Assembly (NCBI GenBank): GCA_034440575.1
Contig: JAOTOL010001198.1
Location: forward strand, 301,735 to 365,734
Direction: 5' to 3'
DNA: 64,000 bases
Origin: Imbricaverruca yamaguchii
Taxonomy: Eukaryota > Arthropoda > Thecostraca > Neoverrucidae
A model generated the notes under the pieces. The model was not told the DNA's origin. It saw only the letters and a list, made by a program, of their open reading frames with translations, and made no database searches. A program made the position numbers and the translations under genes. Numbering within the stretch: the stretch's first letter is position 1; each line of letters opens with the position of its first letter. This document shows, piece by piece, positions 1 to 12,295 of this stretch.

Positions 1-165
1 GAACCAGCCTCAGAAGTGCCACGACTGCAGAATGCTTTGCAACAGCTCGTTTTGCAACAGCGTGTTCAGGAGCAGGCGTTCCCGAGAACATAACGCCGCC
101 GGCGATGGTGCTGGTCAGACATGTCACCTGTGACGCAGTCAGAATAGTGAAGCAATCGTCGCTGT

Positions 166-1338
166 AATGGTGGGGTCGCCACTGTTGTAGTGGAGTCGCC
201 GTTGTGGTGGTGGAGCCGCCGTTGGGGTGGTGGAGCCACCACTGTTGTAGTGGAGTCACCGTTGGGGTGGTGGAGCCGCCACTGTTATTGTCGAGTCACC
301 GTTGTGGTGGTGGAGCCGCCACTGTTGTGGTCGAGTCACCGTTGTGGTGGTGGAGCCGCCACTGTTGTAGTGGTGTCGCCGTTGTGGTGGTGGAGCCGCC
401 ACCGTTGTAGTGGAGTCGCCGTTGCAGTGGTGGAGCCGCCACTGTTGTGGTCGAGTCACCGTTGTGGTGATGGAGTCGCCGTTGGGGTGGTGGAGCCGCC
501 ACTGTTGTAGTGGTGTCGCCGTTGTGGTGGTGGAGCCGCCACCGTTGTAGTGGAGTCGCCGTTGCAGTGGTGGAGCCGCCACTGTTGTAGTGGAGTCGCC
601 GTTGGGGTGGTGGAGCCGCCACTGTTGTAGTCGAGTCACCGTTGTGGTGATGGAGTCGCCGTTGGGGTGGTGGAGCCGCCACTGTTGTAGTCGAGTTGCC
701 GTTGTAGCGGTGGAGTCCCTAGTGTCTCGGTGGAGTCGACTATGAGGTGTTGGGTTCGCCGGAGTAGTGGTGAAGTCGTCAGCGCTGCGGTGGTGTCTGT
801 ATTGTTGTGGTGGAGTCGTTGTTGCTGTGGTGAAGTCGTCAGTGCTGTGGTGGTGTCTGTATTGTTGTGGTGGAGTCGTTGTTGCTGTGCTGAAGTCGTC
901 AGCGCTGCGGTGGTGTCTGTATTGTTGTGGTGGAGTCGTTGTTGCTGTGGTGAAGTCGTCAGTGCTGTGGTGGTGTCTGTATTGTTGTGGTGGAGTCGTT
1001 GTTGCTGTGCTGAAGTCGTCAGCGCTGTGGTGGTGTCTGTATTGTTGTGGTGGAGTCGGTGTTGCTCTGCTGAAGTCGTCAGCGCTGCGGTGGTGTCTGT
1101 ATTGTTGTGGTGGAGTCGGTGTTGCTGTGCTGAAGTCGTCAGTGCTGTGGTGGTGTCTGTATTGTTGTGGTGGAGTCGTTGTTGCTGTGATGAAGTCGTC
1201 AGCGCTGTGGTGGTGTCTGTATTGTTGTGGTGGAGTCGTTGTTGCTGTGCTGAAGTCGTCAGCGCTGTGGTGGTGTCTGTATTGTTGTGGTGGAGTCGTT
1301 GTTGCTGTGCTGAAGTCGTCAGTGCTGTGGTGAAATCT
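166..1338. repeat. GT-rich minisatellite built on a 20-bp monomer (40-bp dimers, then 60-bp trimers)
   Basis: From about 166 to 715 two diverged 20-bp monomers alternate (like actgttgtagtggagtcgcc and gttgtggtggtggagccgcc), giving a 40-bp period. After a degenerate junction near 716-775 the array continues to 1338 as about nine very similar 60-bp units, each readable as three 20-bp monomers. Both parts share the TGTnGTGGTGGAGTCG core, so one array appears to have moved from dimeric to trimeric higher-order structure. Periods divisible by 3 keep several frames open on both strands; I do not treat these as genes. Confidence 0.93.
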
Positions 1339-3798
1339 GTATTGCTCAGGTCACATTGGGTCACACGGAATCACATGCAAGGAATGAAATTAATGGATGT
1401 GTCTCTACCAACAAACGTTTCAGGTAATTTCTACGTCCTTAATATTAATAGTTGGGAATGTCAGCAAGATATTTTTATAGATGGGGTGCAGCCGTTTCTC
1501 AAGTGGATGTAATTCTTTACTCCAGCACGCTGTGAATATAATGTGTAATATCTAATGTAATGCAAGAGGCATATACATGTATATCGATATATCTGAACCA
1601 TTTTACACTGTACCCCCACGACGTGCTTTTAGTCGGTTGACCCGTCCTTCTACCGGTGGTGGAGTGGATGGTGGGGGAACTTCCCCCTTCTAACTTCTGA
1701 TCTGGGCATCATAGAAAGATGTTTTCGGCGTTGAATAGCGGCATCTGTCTATTTGATCAAGTGCGGTGTCATGTGAACGTACTCTTTGTGGTGCGGTGTC
1801 GCTAGGTTGAAAAGTCAAGGTCACCCATCAAAACTGCGAGATTGTATGTTTGTTTTATCCTGGACAAAAAAGAGCATGAATCGAAAACTAAGAGACTTAG
1901 CTAAATCTCGGGACATATTCAGATACACAGTGAAGCGGAGTACCGATTGATGGAACTGGCACATACATACACCACTAGTTTTCGAGCCGTGAAGTTAGCA
2001 CGCGCCGTGGGGGGGGGGCAAATCCGCCCGCCCCTCCGGTTTTTCGTATATAACTCCAGATTTTACCGGTCGATATAAGCCATTTTTGGGTACCTGCTTA
2101 GAAATGACTGGCGCATCGTTCAAAGTAAGAACACTGGAAATCGGCCGAATTTTTTTTCAAGTTAGAGACCTTAAAAGTAAAAACAAATTAGCACCAGACC
2201 ACAAAAATCGGCGCTGATGCGCTTCTCGTATATTGCCAAAAGGGAAGTGTTTTTGGCACAACACCAGCGACCTGCTTGATGCATATTGCTATGCTATATA
2301 GTTTCAGGTTCATGTTAGGTCATCGAGGTCAAGTAAAGTCAAGTTCATGACAGGTTAATGGAACCAAATTTGGTCAACTGGAATGTCGTCATAAATGCAA
2401 ATGACTGGCATGCGATTGATGTCACTTTGCATGTTACTCCCTACACATCCTGAAAACTACTGTTTGCTATTATTTGCCTAAGCGTTTCCATATTTTATTA
2501 ATGTATTTCATTCCATTCTTCGCGAAACCGATTGTGCAGAGCGACCAGACAGAGCAGTCGGGCGGGCAGCCCGGTTTCGTAACAGGAGCAAAGGAACAGG
2601 TAACTGACCTGATAAAGTGCTGCTAAATAGGTGGACAAAACAAAAAACGTGGCCCCAAAATTCTATAAAAATCACTTCATGTCAGTCACCTCGAATTACC
2701 TGGGGAAGTACAATTTCATAGCCCATGCCCATGTCTCTTCGCATTGATCCTAAGTTATCCCTAGATCAATATTTCATTAACTTGACTTCATAACTTGAAA
2801 AAAATGGATATTGTGCTGTATTTATGCTACTTACACCGATTTCCGAGGTACAGGTGATTATGTTTTGGCGTATACTGACCTAACATGAACTGATATCAGC
2901 ATGACATGTGATGAACTGGTAGAAAACGCATGTGATTTTATCTACAGTCCGATTTATTGTTTCTGGAATTAGGGGCAGCATTCGACAACATAAGATGTGC
3001 CGATGGTCATCGTGGTCCGACCTTATGACCTGGTCTCAGATCACTATAATTAATTTTTGTACGTTGTCGGCCAATTACGTATTCACTAATATGTGTTTGG
3101 AAACCATGTTTCAAAGAGTCTTTCCGAGACAAAGTTCTACAAATTGCGTGTAAATGTCAGTCCCGCAAAGCGAAACTCCCATATCGCCAGGTCAGTGACC
3201 TTTGATAATCCAGAATTACAACTACTGCCAAGTGGTGGTTAGCCAATTATAGCAGAGTGTACATAAATGTCAGACGAATATCTTCCATGGCATAGAGTTA
3301 TTTCAGCAGAAGAAAAACGTTGGGGATGGGGAATATGCACTTAAAAACATAGTTCCTCCCTTTATCACCACACCACTCAGTCTATAAAATGGTGCATCGG
3401 AGCTGAGGGGAGGTGAGGGAATCTGGAGCACGGCAGGCTCTCCATCACCAGAAGCACGTATACCGCATGGTGAGCTCGCGGTTCCCCCAGCTGGCCGACT
3501 TGCTCACGTCAGACCGGGATGATCGAGCTCAGTCGTTCATCACCAGCGGCACCGTATCTACCTTCCCTCGGTACGGTCTGGACCGGTGGTGTCACAGCCA
3601 GCTGCCAGCAAAACATGCACACCGCACTTCGTCAGCCACCTCACCAGCTGCCACGTCATTGTGCTGCGGCGCAGTGCATGTATGCAGGATCTTCGAGTGG
3701 CAAGACACCTCGTGCGGTCTTGACTGTTGAGGTGCTTTTGGCGCCAGTCGTATTTACACACGTGGCATGTTGCGCGCCGCACTTCGGGTGACCCTTTT
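1339..3798. other. No gene seen; unique-looking intergenic DNA
   Basis: No conserved coding sequence was recognised. The stretch has a run of nine or more G near 2010 followed by a CCGCCC-containing segment, and scattered AGGTCA-type half sites around 2305-2370. The only open frames are short and without recognisable motifs. Confidence 0.6.
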
Positions 3799-3932
3799 GT
3801 GTTCCTGGAATCCACACACGTCGCCGAAGCATGACCTCTCGGTGTTCCTGGAATCCACACACATCGCTAAAGCATGACCTCTTAGTGTTCCTGGAATCCA
3901 TGCACATCGCTATAGCAACAGTCGTGAGAGCA
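3799..3932. repeat. Three-copy 43-bp tandem repeat
   Basis: The phrase gtgttcctggaatccacaca recurs at 43-bp spacing three times, with the linker (cgtcgccgaagcatgacctc) progressively diverged. Confidence 0.85.
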
Positions 3933-4349
3933 GGAAATCTAATAAGCAATTGATGTGCGTAGTATGATTAAGCATGGGGCAGGCATCTTTGGTGGGTCCG
4001 CGTCAACTGAGCCGGTCGATAACACCACGCCCATCGGATTTTGTCTAGACTTTGTTCAAGGGGTTGCCTTAGATCATGAACATGTTTGTGAAGTTTGATG
4101 TCTCTCCGACCAACAATTTGTCATATACCGTGTCGTAAAAATATTATGTCACGTGATATTTTATGCTGATGCATCCATGTGTGTGTGGGTGTGTGGGTGA
4201 GTTTGACCAGCCTGCCACCGTTTGGTGATATCGGCTGTTTAGGCGAAGTAGAGATGTGTTCAGCTGGCGGTCCAGACGGTGCCATAGGGGTTGTAGGGGG
4301 GTATGGTCGGGTCATCGCCGTTCAGTGAACATTGCAAGTAACATATATG

Positions 4350-5695
4350 GCATACAATAGTTTGGAGGTTTTTTCTTTTTCTTTTTCTATTAATTTTTCT
4401 TTCTTTCTTTTTTCGATATTTTTTTGTTTTGTATTTATCTTTTCTTTTCTTTTTTCTTTCTTTTTTTTCTTCTTTTCTTCCACATATCCACACGTCATGG
4501 GCAGACTTGGGGAGAGATTAGGTTACTGGAGGTGTTAGGATATTGGCTAGTGTCGCGAGGATTTGGCGCGGGTGTGTTTTTTGTTGCTGGTAGCGGTGGA
4601 GTTTGTGGTTGATCTTGTTGTGGGTGCGTGGATGGTGACTGTGGTTTCTGAACTATTGTCGTCGTCTGAGTCTGTGTATGTTTCGAAGTGGACGCGCAGG
4701 CTTTCGCGCACTGTGAATGATGTGGGTGATTCTGATGGTTCTGTGACTGGCGATGTGTTAAGTGATTCTCGCACTGGTTGCGGTTCCGGTGGTGAGTAGT
4801 ATCGGGGTTTGTTTTGTTTTGCTGTTGTGGGTTGCGGCCGGATTATGATTGCTGGGTCTGTCTGGGTTTCTTTGGTTGGTAGTGGGCTCGTATATGATAT
4901 TTGTGTCTGTGTCGAAAGTGTGGATGTGCTATGGTGTTGTAGATTCTGCGTCGGCTGTTGGTTGTTGACCCACGACCTTGCCCGCGGCAGGGCCCAGCCC
5001 TCAAGGTGGGCGAGACGGAGAATCTCCTTCTCCCTAGCCCACTGAGGGCAGGCCCTGTCCCGGGAGGCGCGGTTCCCGCCACAACCGACGCAGAGCTGTG
5101 TAGTGGAGGTGCACGTGCTCATGTCGTGTGGTCCTGTGCAATTTGCGCAGGTGGGTGTTGTATCGTGGCACCCCGCCCTCGAGTGTCCGTACCGCTGGCA
5201 GTACTGACAACGTCGGGGGAGAGGTGCTCGTGGTGTGACCTTGTACCTAATGTAGCCGGCTTTAACGTGTGTTGGTGGCTGTCTGGTGTTGAAGGTCAGT
5301 GTGTGTGGGTTTTCTTTGTGTACTGGCGCAGGTGGTCTGTAGACGGAGGAGATTCCCTGGCTCCTAAATCGGATAGCCAGTTCCTCCTCCGTCATCCAGG
5401 CCACCTCCCGTGCGTATATAATGCCTTGAGAGCTGTTGAGATGTGCGGCCGGTGTTATGGTGATAGGTATGCCAGAGATGTCAGTAATGTGTGTCAAGAT
5501 TTCTGCGTCACTGAAGGTGTATGATTGTATTAGGAGTGCTCCTGAGCGTATCTGGTGTGCGTGCAGGGGCTGTCGTATCCGGCGGGTGATCTCCTCCTCC
5601 ACCGTCCAGGGGTCAAGGGAGCCTATTGGCTCCCCGTCATCCCGGCGGCAGATGTAGAAGTCGCCCGTCGGTGTGTCCAGTGTGTCTGAGTTCAT
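4350..5695 (-). mobile_element. Non-LTR retroelement copy with gag-like ORF and A-rich 3' tail
   Basis: Read on the minus strand, an intact gag-type ORF (5695 to 4547) is followed by only about 50 bases and then by roughly 130 bases rich in A (GAAA/AAAG blocks, 4490-4360). This looks like the 3' tail of a retroposed RNA. No endonuclease or reverse transcriptase ORF lies between the gag stop and the tail. The copy is therefore either gag-only or lost its second ORF before or during insertion. The 5' boundary is unresolved; the sequence just 5' of the ORF (5696 to about 6160) may be its leader. No target-site duplication was found. Confidence 0.7.
4547..5695 (-). CDS. Gag-like zinc-knuckle protein of a Jockey/I-type non-LTR retrotransposon
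   Basis: This is an uninterrupted 382-residue ORF. Residues 1-150 hold a moderately acidic domain with a predicted alpha/beta look, and 163-216 hold three consecutive zinc-knuckle-like motifs. The first, CQYCQRYGHSRAGC, is a perfect CX2CX4HX4C. The second, CANCTGPHDMSTC, is CX2CX3HX4C. The third, CVGCGGNRASRDRAC, has Arg where the family normally has His. This knuckle trio, followed by an acidic, Ser/Thr-rich and then basic tail (residues 245-382), is typical of ORF1 proteins of Jockey/I-group non-LTR elements, which bind element RNA. The start chosen is the first Met of the open frame. The ORF has no stop or frameshift, so the copy is either young or constrained. Family placement rests on motif recognition only. 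A cellular gene with retroviral-type knuckles is the less likely alternative. Confidence 0.8.
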   Translation of the reverse strand: MNSDTLDTPTGDFYICRRDDGEPIGSLDPWTVEEEITRRIRQPLHAHQIRSGALLIQSYTFSDAEILTHITDISGIPITITPAAHLNSSQGIIYAREVAWMTEEELAIRFRSQGISSVYRPPAPVHKENPHTLTFNTRQPPTHVKAGYIRYKVTPRAPLPRRCQYCQRYGHSRAGCHDTTPTCANCTGPHDMSTCTSTTQLCVGCGGNRASRDRACPQWAREKEILRLAHLEGWALPRARSWVNNQQPTQNLQHHSTSTLSTQTQISYTSPLPTKETQTDPAIIIRPQPTTAKQNKPRYYSPPEPQPVRESLNTSPVTEPSESPTSFTVRESLRVHFETYTDSDDDNSSETTVTIHAPTTRSTTNSTATSNKKHTRAKSSRH

Positions 5696-8600
5696 GTCTG
5701 GTTGTGGGTTCGGCGTGGGTTAGGAGAGATAGGTGCACAAGGTTATAAATTACAGATATCGGCGGTATGTGTGGGGGGGGGGGGGTTGGCGGCACCGCCG
5801 GACCCACCTGGCGTATTGCAGAACTGGGCTAGATGTAGCTGATGTAGTTGTGGTAGGCTGGTCTAGTCGCTTGTAGTTGGCCCTGAGGCAGTTGGCGTTG
5901 GCGCGGCTTTGCACAGCACGCCTGCGGCACCGCCAGGCTTTTGTGTTGCCTTCGCAATGGTTCCTCCGCCGTGCCTGCGGCGCCGAAGCCTTGGTGGTGA
6001 CCGGCTTCGCTGCGTCTTGTTCGCCAGCTGTTCGCGCTGCGTCTCGTGCTCTCTTAGATGTCAGAGTTCTTGGTCTTCGGACATGATATCGGTGGCGTTG
6101 TTCTTGTGTGTTCTTGTGTGATTAGAAGAAGAAATCGTCAGAAGAAATCGATGCATCCAGGGAACGGATAAAATTTATTAGATACGAATACGGCTACGGA
6201 ATGGCAAATTGCAATACTTTAAAATTGCCCTTAAGATCAGTATATGGTTCAACAATTGCGAAGACTTTTGCATCCAATTATTGTGTCCCATTTCTATTTG
6301 CAAAAACACCCCACTCAATTTCCATTGCACATTAATTTTCTGATTCTACGCTCGAGTTTACCACTGTGTTATGAACACATGGAGTGGGGCATCAACTCGA
6401 GGAGTGCCAAAAATCAGAACCTATTGGCTGGTTCAAGGCGCGAGGCGGCTGTATGGCGGCGCCCCGTGACAGCATGCGGGTCACGTACGAGCGGCCGTCT
6501 GTCACCTCTCCCCTGAGCTTCGGCTGCTCGCGATGCCGCAAGGGTCCGAATCAATCCATACGTCGGGGCGTTGATGAATTTATTGATGCCGAATCTAGGG
6601 TCGTTGTCAACTCAACAAGGCATGTTCTTGCGGGCTGTTCTGGGCTTTCACCAGATCAGTCGGCTGCCAGGGGTGATCTATCCGAGAACTACTGCTTGAA
6701 GGCTCAAGTTGGCGTTCAACGGTAGGCACAATTTCACTGGGAGAACGCACAGGATGCTGTTCACGTATTTGTCGTCTGTACCATAACTGCCGATGAAGCG
6801 GTTGCTGTCAGAAGTTGTTGTGTTATTGGCGACAGCACCTAATGTAGAACGGTCTCAGTAGATAAACGCCGTTATTGGAGGCAGCACCTAACGTAAAATG
6901 AACTCAGTAGATGGTCTCCTTTCAGGCCGAGGTGATACAGAATGTTAAATCCCGAAACGTCAACCTAAAATGGTGCACTATTTCACACGAAATGATGGTC
7001 TGTTCAATATCAAAACAAATACATCGTAAGCACCCGCTTCCATAAGAAATCCTTCAACTTGCATTGCGAGTGGCACTTCTTCGCGACCTGCCACAGCAAA
7101 CCCGAGTGACAGTCGACACAGCAGACCCGAGTAATCTCGCTACATTGTGACGAGATTGGCGACACAGTGTAGCGACAATCCGTCGAATCGAACTAAATCG
7201 TAGCGCCACAGACCATGCTTGAGTTCTGTTCGACATCCATTCCGGATAGTGCACAAACGTGCTGTTTATCGCTCTTGCTGGCTAACATGCGCTATTCTGC
7301 GAATATGTCGACGATATGCATCGAAGATGCCTAATCATAAGACTGGGATTATAATCTTCCATTGATGTACTAGTGCACCATAAGATATGCTCTAGTTACA
7401 CACTTGCTGAACATATATGTACCGCCTTGAGAATTCGCATGCATTTGCTTCATTTCGCATACATGAATGATCATACTGGTTGACTTGGAACAATGGATAT
7501 GACATTCATGTAAATAACAATTTCTAGACATAAATAATTGCACTTAATAACTGTACTTCTATGAGTCAAAGCATTTCATGCAGGTTTGTATATACAAGCC
7601 AGCAAGATCCCATATTTGCAATTCGGGTTCATGTGGCTCCGGTTGCAATTTGGCTAAATATTCATGTAAACGATCATATTGATCCATTCATACCCTTTCA
7701 GACAGATTGGTGCTGACGCAGCCATCGCAGCCTTTGTGCCATTTTGCCACTTTGCTGAGTGTATGAGTGGACGATTGTGTGGACGGTTTCATGTTGCACA
7801 TAGGTGCATTATGCACCCAGCTGCAAAACGACTTTATAAACCGGACACTGGCAGTAGCTACATTTAAAAGGATGCGAGGTACTTCCTTTGCTTTACTTTG
7901 CTTTATTTCATTGTTTTAAGAGTACTTTTAAAGGCCTCAAGTTAGTGCAACAAATATACCATTATAAAAATCACAATGTCCAACATTTTCACGATACATA
8001 GACGTAAACAGACCAATTTTTCCAGAGACTTGCAGACACTGATACATACAAATATAAAAAAGGGAATCCTTCCCTGTAAAGTTGCATGTGCATGCTGGTG
8101 TTGAAAATTAAAACAATTTTCATTAAATTGTTCTACGAAAGAGCCATTGTCTGGAAACATGCTGTGATTTGTAAAAAATAATTTATGCAACAGACTAGAT
8201 ATATTGCCTACCTTCACCTGAGACTTCGGCTGGACTGTCATCAGGCTTTGCACCATTTGTTCAAATAAACTTCCTTGCATACTTGTATGGTTTGCTCAGA
8301 TCAATTCCTTTTTTTTCTATATCCATGGACTATGCTTATTGCTTAGCCCTAGTCTTTGTCTCTGATCTTCTTCCCAATTTTCTCTAGCATTCTTTTCTTG
8401 GCCATATTTTGGTACGATAGCATTGAGTGCTGCGACAATTTATTTCTTGTACTATTTTAGTCTCCTTACTTTTGGTACCCGTTTACTGGGTATATTTGTC
8501 GCAGGGGCAGGGCAGGCCACAATCCTGAGCACCTTTAATGAATTGAGGGAACTAACAAAAAAGCAGATACAACTGCTATAGCTGTTCTCTTATAATCGGT

Positions 8601-9126
8601 GCATTTGCTTGCAAAGTTAGTGTGATTACATCATGTTAACATTATATAACAGCAAATATAACTTACATATTTCCTTTGGTAATTCGCACATCTGTTGGCG
8701 AAGTTACTGTGCTAAACGACTATCCCACCGTCTAGAGATGCCATTTTATCAACATGTGTGTGTGTGTGTGTGCGTGTGGAGGGGGGGGGGGGGCGGTGTG
8801 TGTAAATTTATTGTCATCCCAATATTTCCAGTTACGCCATAATTACACGCTAAATTTAATAAACAGTGGGCGGGATGGTCAACTGCTTCTACAAAGTATG
8901 GCGTGACCAGCGCACATACTAGATACTCAATTGTTGCTCTCGTACTTCTACTGTCTAACATTCAAAGCGGAAGCTAAATATGCTTTAATCGGTGAATAGA
9001 GTTTGCTTTACAGATGAAATATCATAATAATTCAAACCACTTCCTATGCTCTTTTCTGCGAACCAGTTGCGGTTCAAGTTTTCCCCAACAATCGAGATCA
9101 TCTACATGACCCAAGCGTATATTAAC
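5696..9126. other. No gene seen; intergenic DNA with minor repeats
   Basis: There is a run of 12 or more G near 5771. A roughly 55-bp segment containing cagcacctaa and ctcagtagat is duplicated in tandem at 6815-6912. A short (TG)n tract followed by a G run lies at 8755-8793. Apart from the possible retroelement leader at its left end, nothing coding was recognised. Confidence 0.55.
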
Positions 9127-9835
9127 TGAGCAGCCGCTGCACCCACCTAGTCGGCTGCTACCCAGGCCTTCTTGTCGGCTGCCACCCGGACCTTCTAGTC
9201 AGCTGCCACCTGGCCCTTCTTGTCGGCTGCCACCCGGACCTTCTAGTCAGCTGCCACCCGGCCCTCCTAGTCAGCTGCCACCTGGCCCTCCTAGTCGGCT
9301 GCCACCTGGCCCTCCTAGTCGGCTGCCACCCAGCCCTTCTAGTCAGCTGCCACCCGGCCCTTCTAGTCGGCTACCACCCGGCCCTTCTAGTCAGCTGCCA
9401 CCTGGCCCTCCTAGTCGGCTGCTACCCTGCCCTTCTAGTCAGCTGCCACCTGGCCCTCCTAGTCAGCTGCCACCCAGCCCTCCTAGTCGGCTACCACCCG
9501 GCCCTTCTAGTCGGCTACCACCCGGCCCTCCTAGTCGGCTACCACCCGGCCCTTCTAGTCAGCTGCCACCCAGCCCTCCTAGTCGGCTGCCACCCTGCCC
9601 TCCTAGTCGGCTACCACCCAGCCCTCCTAGTCAGCTGCCACCCTGCCCTCCTAGTCGGCTGCCACCCAGCCCTTCTAGTCGGCTACCACCCGGCCCTCCT
9701 AGTCGGCTGCCACCCGGCCCTCCTAGTCAGATGCCACCCTGCCCTCCTAGTCGGCTGCCACCTAACCCTCCTAGTCGGCTGCCACCTAACCCTCCTAGTC
9801 GGCTGCCACCCGGCCCTTCTAGTCGGCTGCCAGAA
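9127..9835. repeat. 24-bp minisatellite, about 29 copies
   Basis: The unit resembles agtcggctgccacccggccc plus ttct. The copies differ mainly at two or three positions (cgg/cag, acc/gcc, cct/ttct). The strands differ strongly in pyrimidine content (CT-rich plus strand). The 24-bp period leaves a frame open on the minus strand (WQPTRRAG repeats), which I regard as incidental. Confidence 0.95.
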
Positions 9836-9969
9836 AAATGAAGTGTACAAGGATCTGCCACTCGCCCAGGCCGAGAAACCCGACAAGTGAAGCGGCATAC
9901 GACACTTCGCGGAGTGACAGATCATACAGGACGGTGAAACATTTTTCAAATTGGAAAATATATGTATTA

Positions 9970-10158
9970 TTTATCAAGTTGATCAAGATCAGATCAGGAT
10001 TGATCAAGATCAAGATTGATCAAAATCAATATTGATCAAGATCAAGATTGATCAAGATCAAGATTGAACAAGATCAAGATTGATCAAGATCAAGATTGAT
10101 CAAGATCAAGATTGATCTAGAACAAGATTGATCGAGATCGAGATTGGTCGAGATCAGG
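9970..10158. repeat. 16-bp minisatellite (gatcaagatcaagatt)
   Basis: About eleven copies of a 16-bp unit are present, dense in GATC and in TGATCA palindromes, degenerating at both ends. It begins 140 bp after the 24-bp array but shares no unit with it. Confidence 0.9.
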
Positions 10159-12295
10159 TATGATTTCATCAAGCTAATATGGATCCAGCACGTTTATTGT
10201 CAAACGTGTGAAAGTGCAAAATGGAGTTCAAACCGTCCCAGCTCTGCGGACCATTTGCAGAATGGCCAACAGCTAAGCTTAAGGCGGTGAGCTATCTCTC
10301 GGTTGTGGGTCGCCCAACATCCCGGGAGCTGCCGCTCGACTGGCCACACTTCCGGCCGAATTTACAGCCTGCTCTTGCACACTGGTCAGGTTAAGGTCCT
10401 ACTTTATTTATCAACGTCGCTGGGGTAAAATTGGGCGTAAAAATCGCACATCGATGTTTGAAGAAAATCGAGATGGGAATTTGTTTTATAAAATCGGAAT
10501 TTTATGTAATACTTTTGTCAAAAACGGTTCCAGAACACCAAATTATCTCCTGATGCATGTATGCTGAAGCATTGCGTCTTGCCATTCGGCAACCTTTCTC
10601 CGATCTCGGAAATCCTCCTTCCGGCAGAGATAGAGCAGCTTAAAAGCATCAGCTTGTGGTATGACGCCATGTTTTAATGTTTCCATGCAGAGCAAGCCAA
10701 TGATCAGATATACCTAGGAGTCTCAGAATCATGTCCACAAGCTAAAACAACACCATAGACAAAGTAGAAGCAAAATCGGATGGGGTGGAATGTTTAATTG
10801 CACCTCCCCCCCCCCCCCCGGGTGAGTTGGCGATTTGAATTGCACCCCGGTGAGAGATACCCACAGCTGCCCGAAAGTTTATCCCGGCGATTTGAGACTC
10901 TGGGTCCTCGTTTGATTCCATAGCGGCACCGAACGTCCGCACAAACAGACACGAAAACATTTTTGTCAATGTTAGGCCAAGCAGGACACCAAATCTCTTT
11001 GAAGCAAAACATCATAACTCTTCGAAATCCGCATCGTCGCGCTGAGTGCGAAGCCCGACGCCAGCGGCCCGACGCCGATCCGAGTTAAGCCGGCTCCGAT
11101 CCGCAGCTTCGGTCTTCATCTTATTGACCGTTCGGTGGACCGGGGCGGCCTGGGCAGCGTCCGGCGGGGCCGGTGTTTTTCGACGTCTCCGGTGGACACT
11201 GGCAGCCCGACTCCCTTCGCCCCTGCGGTAAACATCGCGACGGCAAATCCGCCGGCCAAATGCAAGCACGGGCTCGTCCGTACGTGACGCAAATTATCCC
11301 CATAAGTCTCCTGTCGACTCTGGACGGTGCGCGATTGGACACGCCTCCGACCGCATCTGTTCCAACCGTACCGTCCAGACCAAAGGTCAGACTTTGGCTC
11401 GCCGAAGTGAACCGTCCGGCGGTTTCCCACCCGATTTGCGAACCGCGATTCGGTCATGCGCTTTGAGCGCCGACCGCCGACCGCCGAGCGTCCTGCACGC
11501 GCGCGTATGGATCCCTGGTACTATCCGGCGTCCTGTGGCTGAAGCTTCATCTGAAGGTCAGGCACGTCACCCCCTCCCCTCCCCCGCACCGCTCCGGTGG
11601 CATATCGGCACGGCAAGGGCTTCGGTCAATAGCCTCTGGCCGGCCTTAATGAGGAGGCGGCCGGAGGCGTAGTGTGCCAGCCGCGACCTCTGGCCTCCCG
11701 ACCACCACTTCCGCCGACCGTGGCGGGAACCGCCCGACAGGCGACGTGAGCGACCGCGTCCAGTCGCTGCTTACAAACTCGAGGATCGACGACGAGAGCG
11801 GCGAATGCCCGCCCACCAGGCCGAATGCGATGGCACAGTCAAAGTTTGTGACGACAGGAGATACGATTTTCAGTCTAAAATGTGTTTTCCCATATTGATA
11901 TTGTCTAACATTTTGAAAACATGTCCTTCTTAGCCTACGGAAGCAGCCTACTACACCGGTATTGTCTGTAAACAATTTTTCGTACAATTAAAAAAAATAT
12001 ATGTGGTATGCTTCGCTGATTTCGGCGCGACGGGCAAACCACGAAAGAACGTACCCTTGTAATCTCACCAGCCACACTGGTCGTCCAATCTGGCCGTTCT
12101 GCTTCCAGACAGTGCAGCTTCCCTGAACCCGGTGGCATGTCGCGATATTGGACTCGGCTGAAGGGCAGGACGTCAGTCACGCCACGGCCGGTATTAGATC
12201 CGACCACGCGGCGCGCCGAACGCCGCTCGGGCGCCACACTCGTCATCCTGACATGCTGGCGGCTGTACCTCACCGACCGCGGCCCAGGACTGCCG
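10159..12295. other. No gene seen; GC-rich, CpG-dense stretch around 11040-11720
   Basis: A run of about 14 C occurs at 10806-10820. From 11040 to 11720 the composition becomes GC-rich with many CpG and CGACG/CCGAC words, unlike its flanks. This could be a CpG-island-like promoter of an unseen upstream exon or simply a GC-rich repeat. No protein motif was recognised in any frame. Confidence 0.5.

Noticed and set aside
636..1512. Long open frames on both strands over the 20/60-bp array
   Set aside because: Several frames open at once with repeated low-complexity peptides; period divisible by 3.
2300..2380. AGGTCA half sites as nuclear-receptor elements (also 30345-30365, 34440-34480)
   Set aside because: Spacing and orientation are irregular and the word is frequent in the background of this DNA; no convincing response element.
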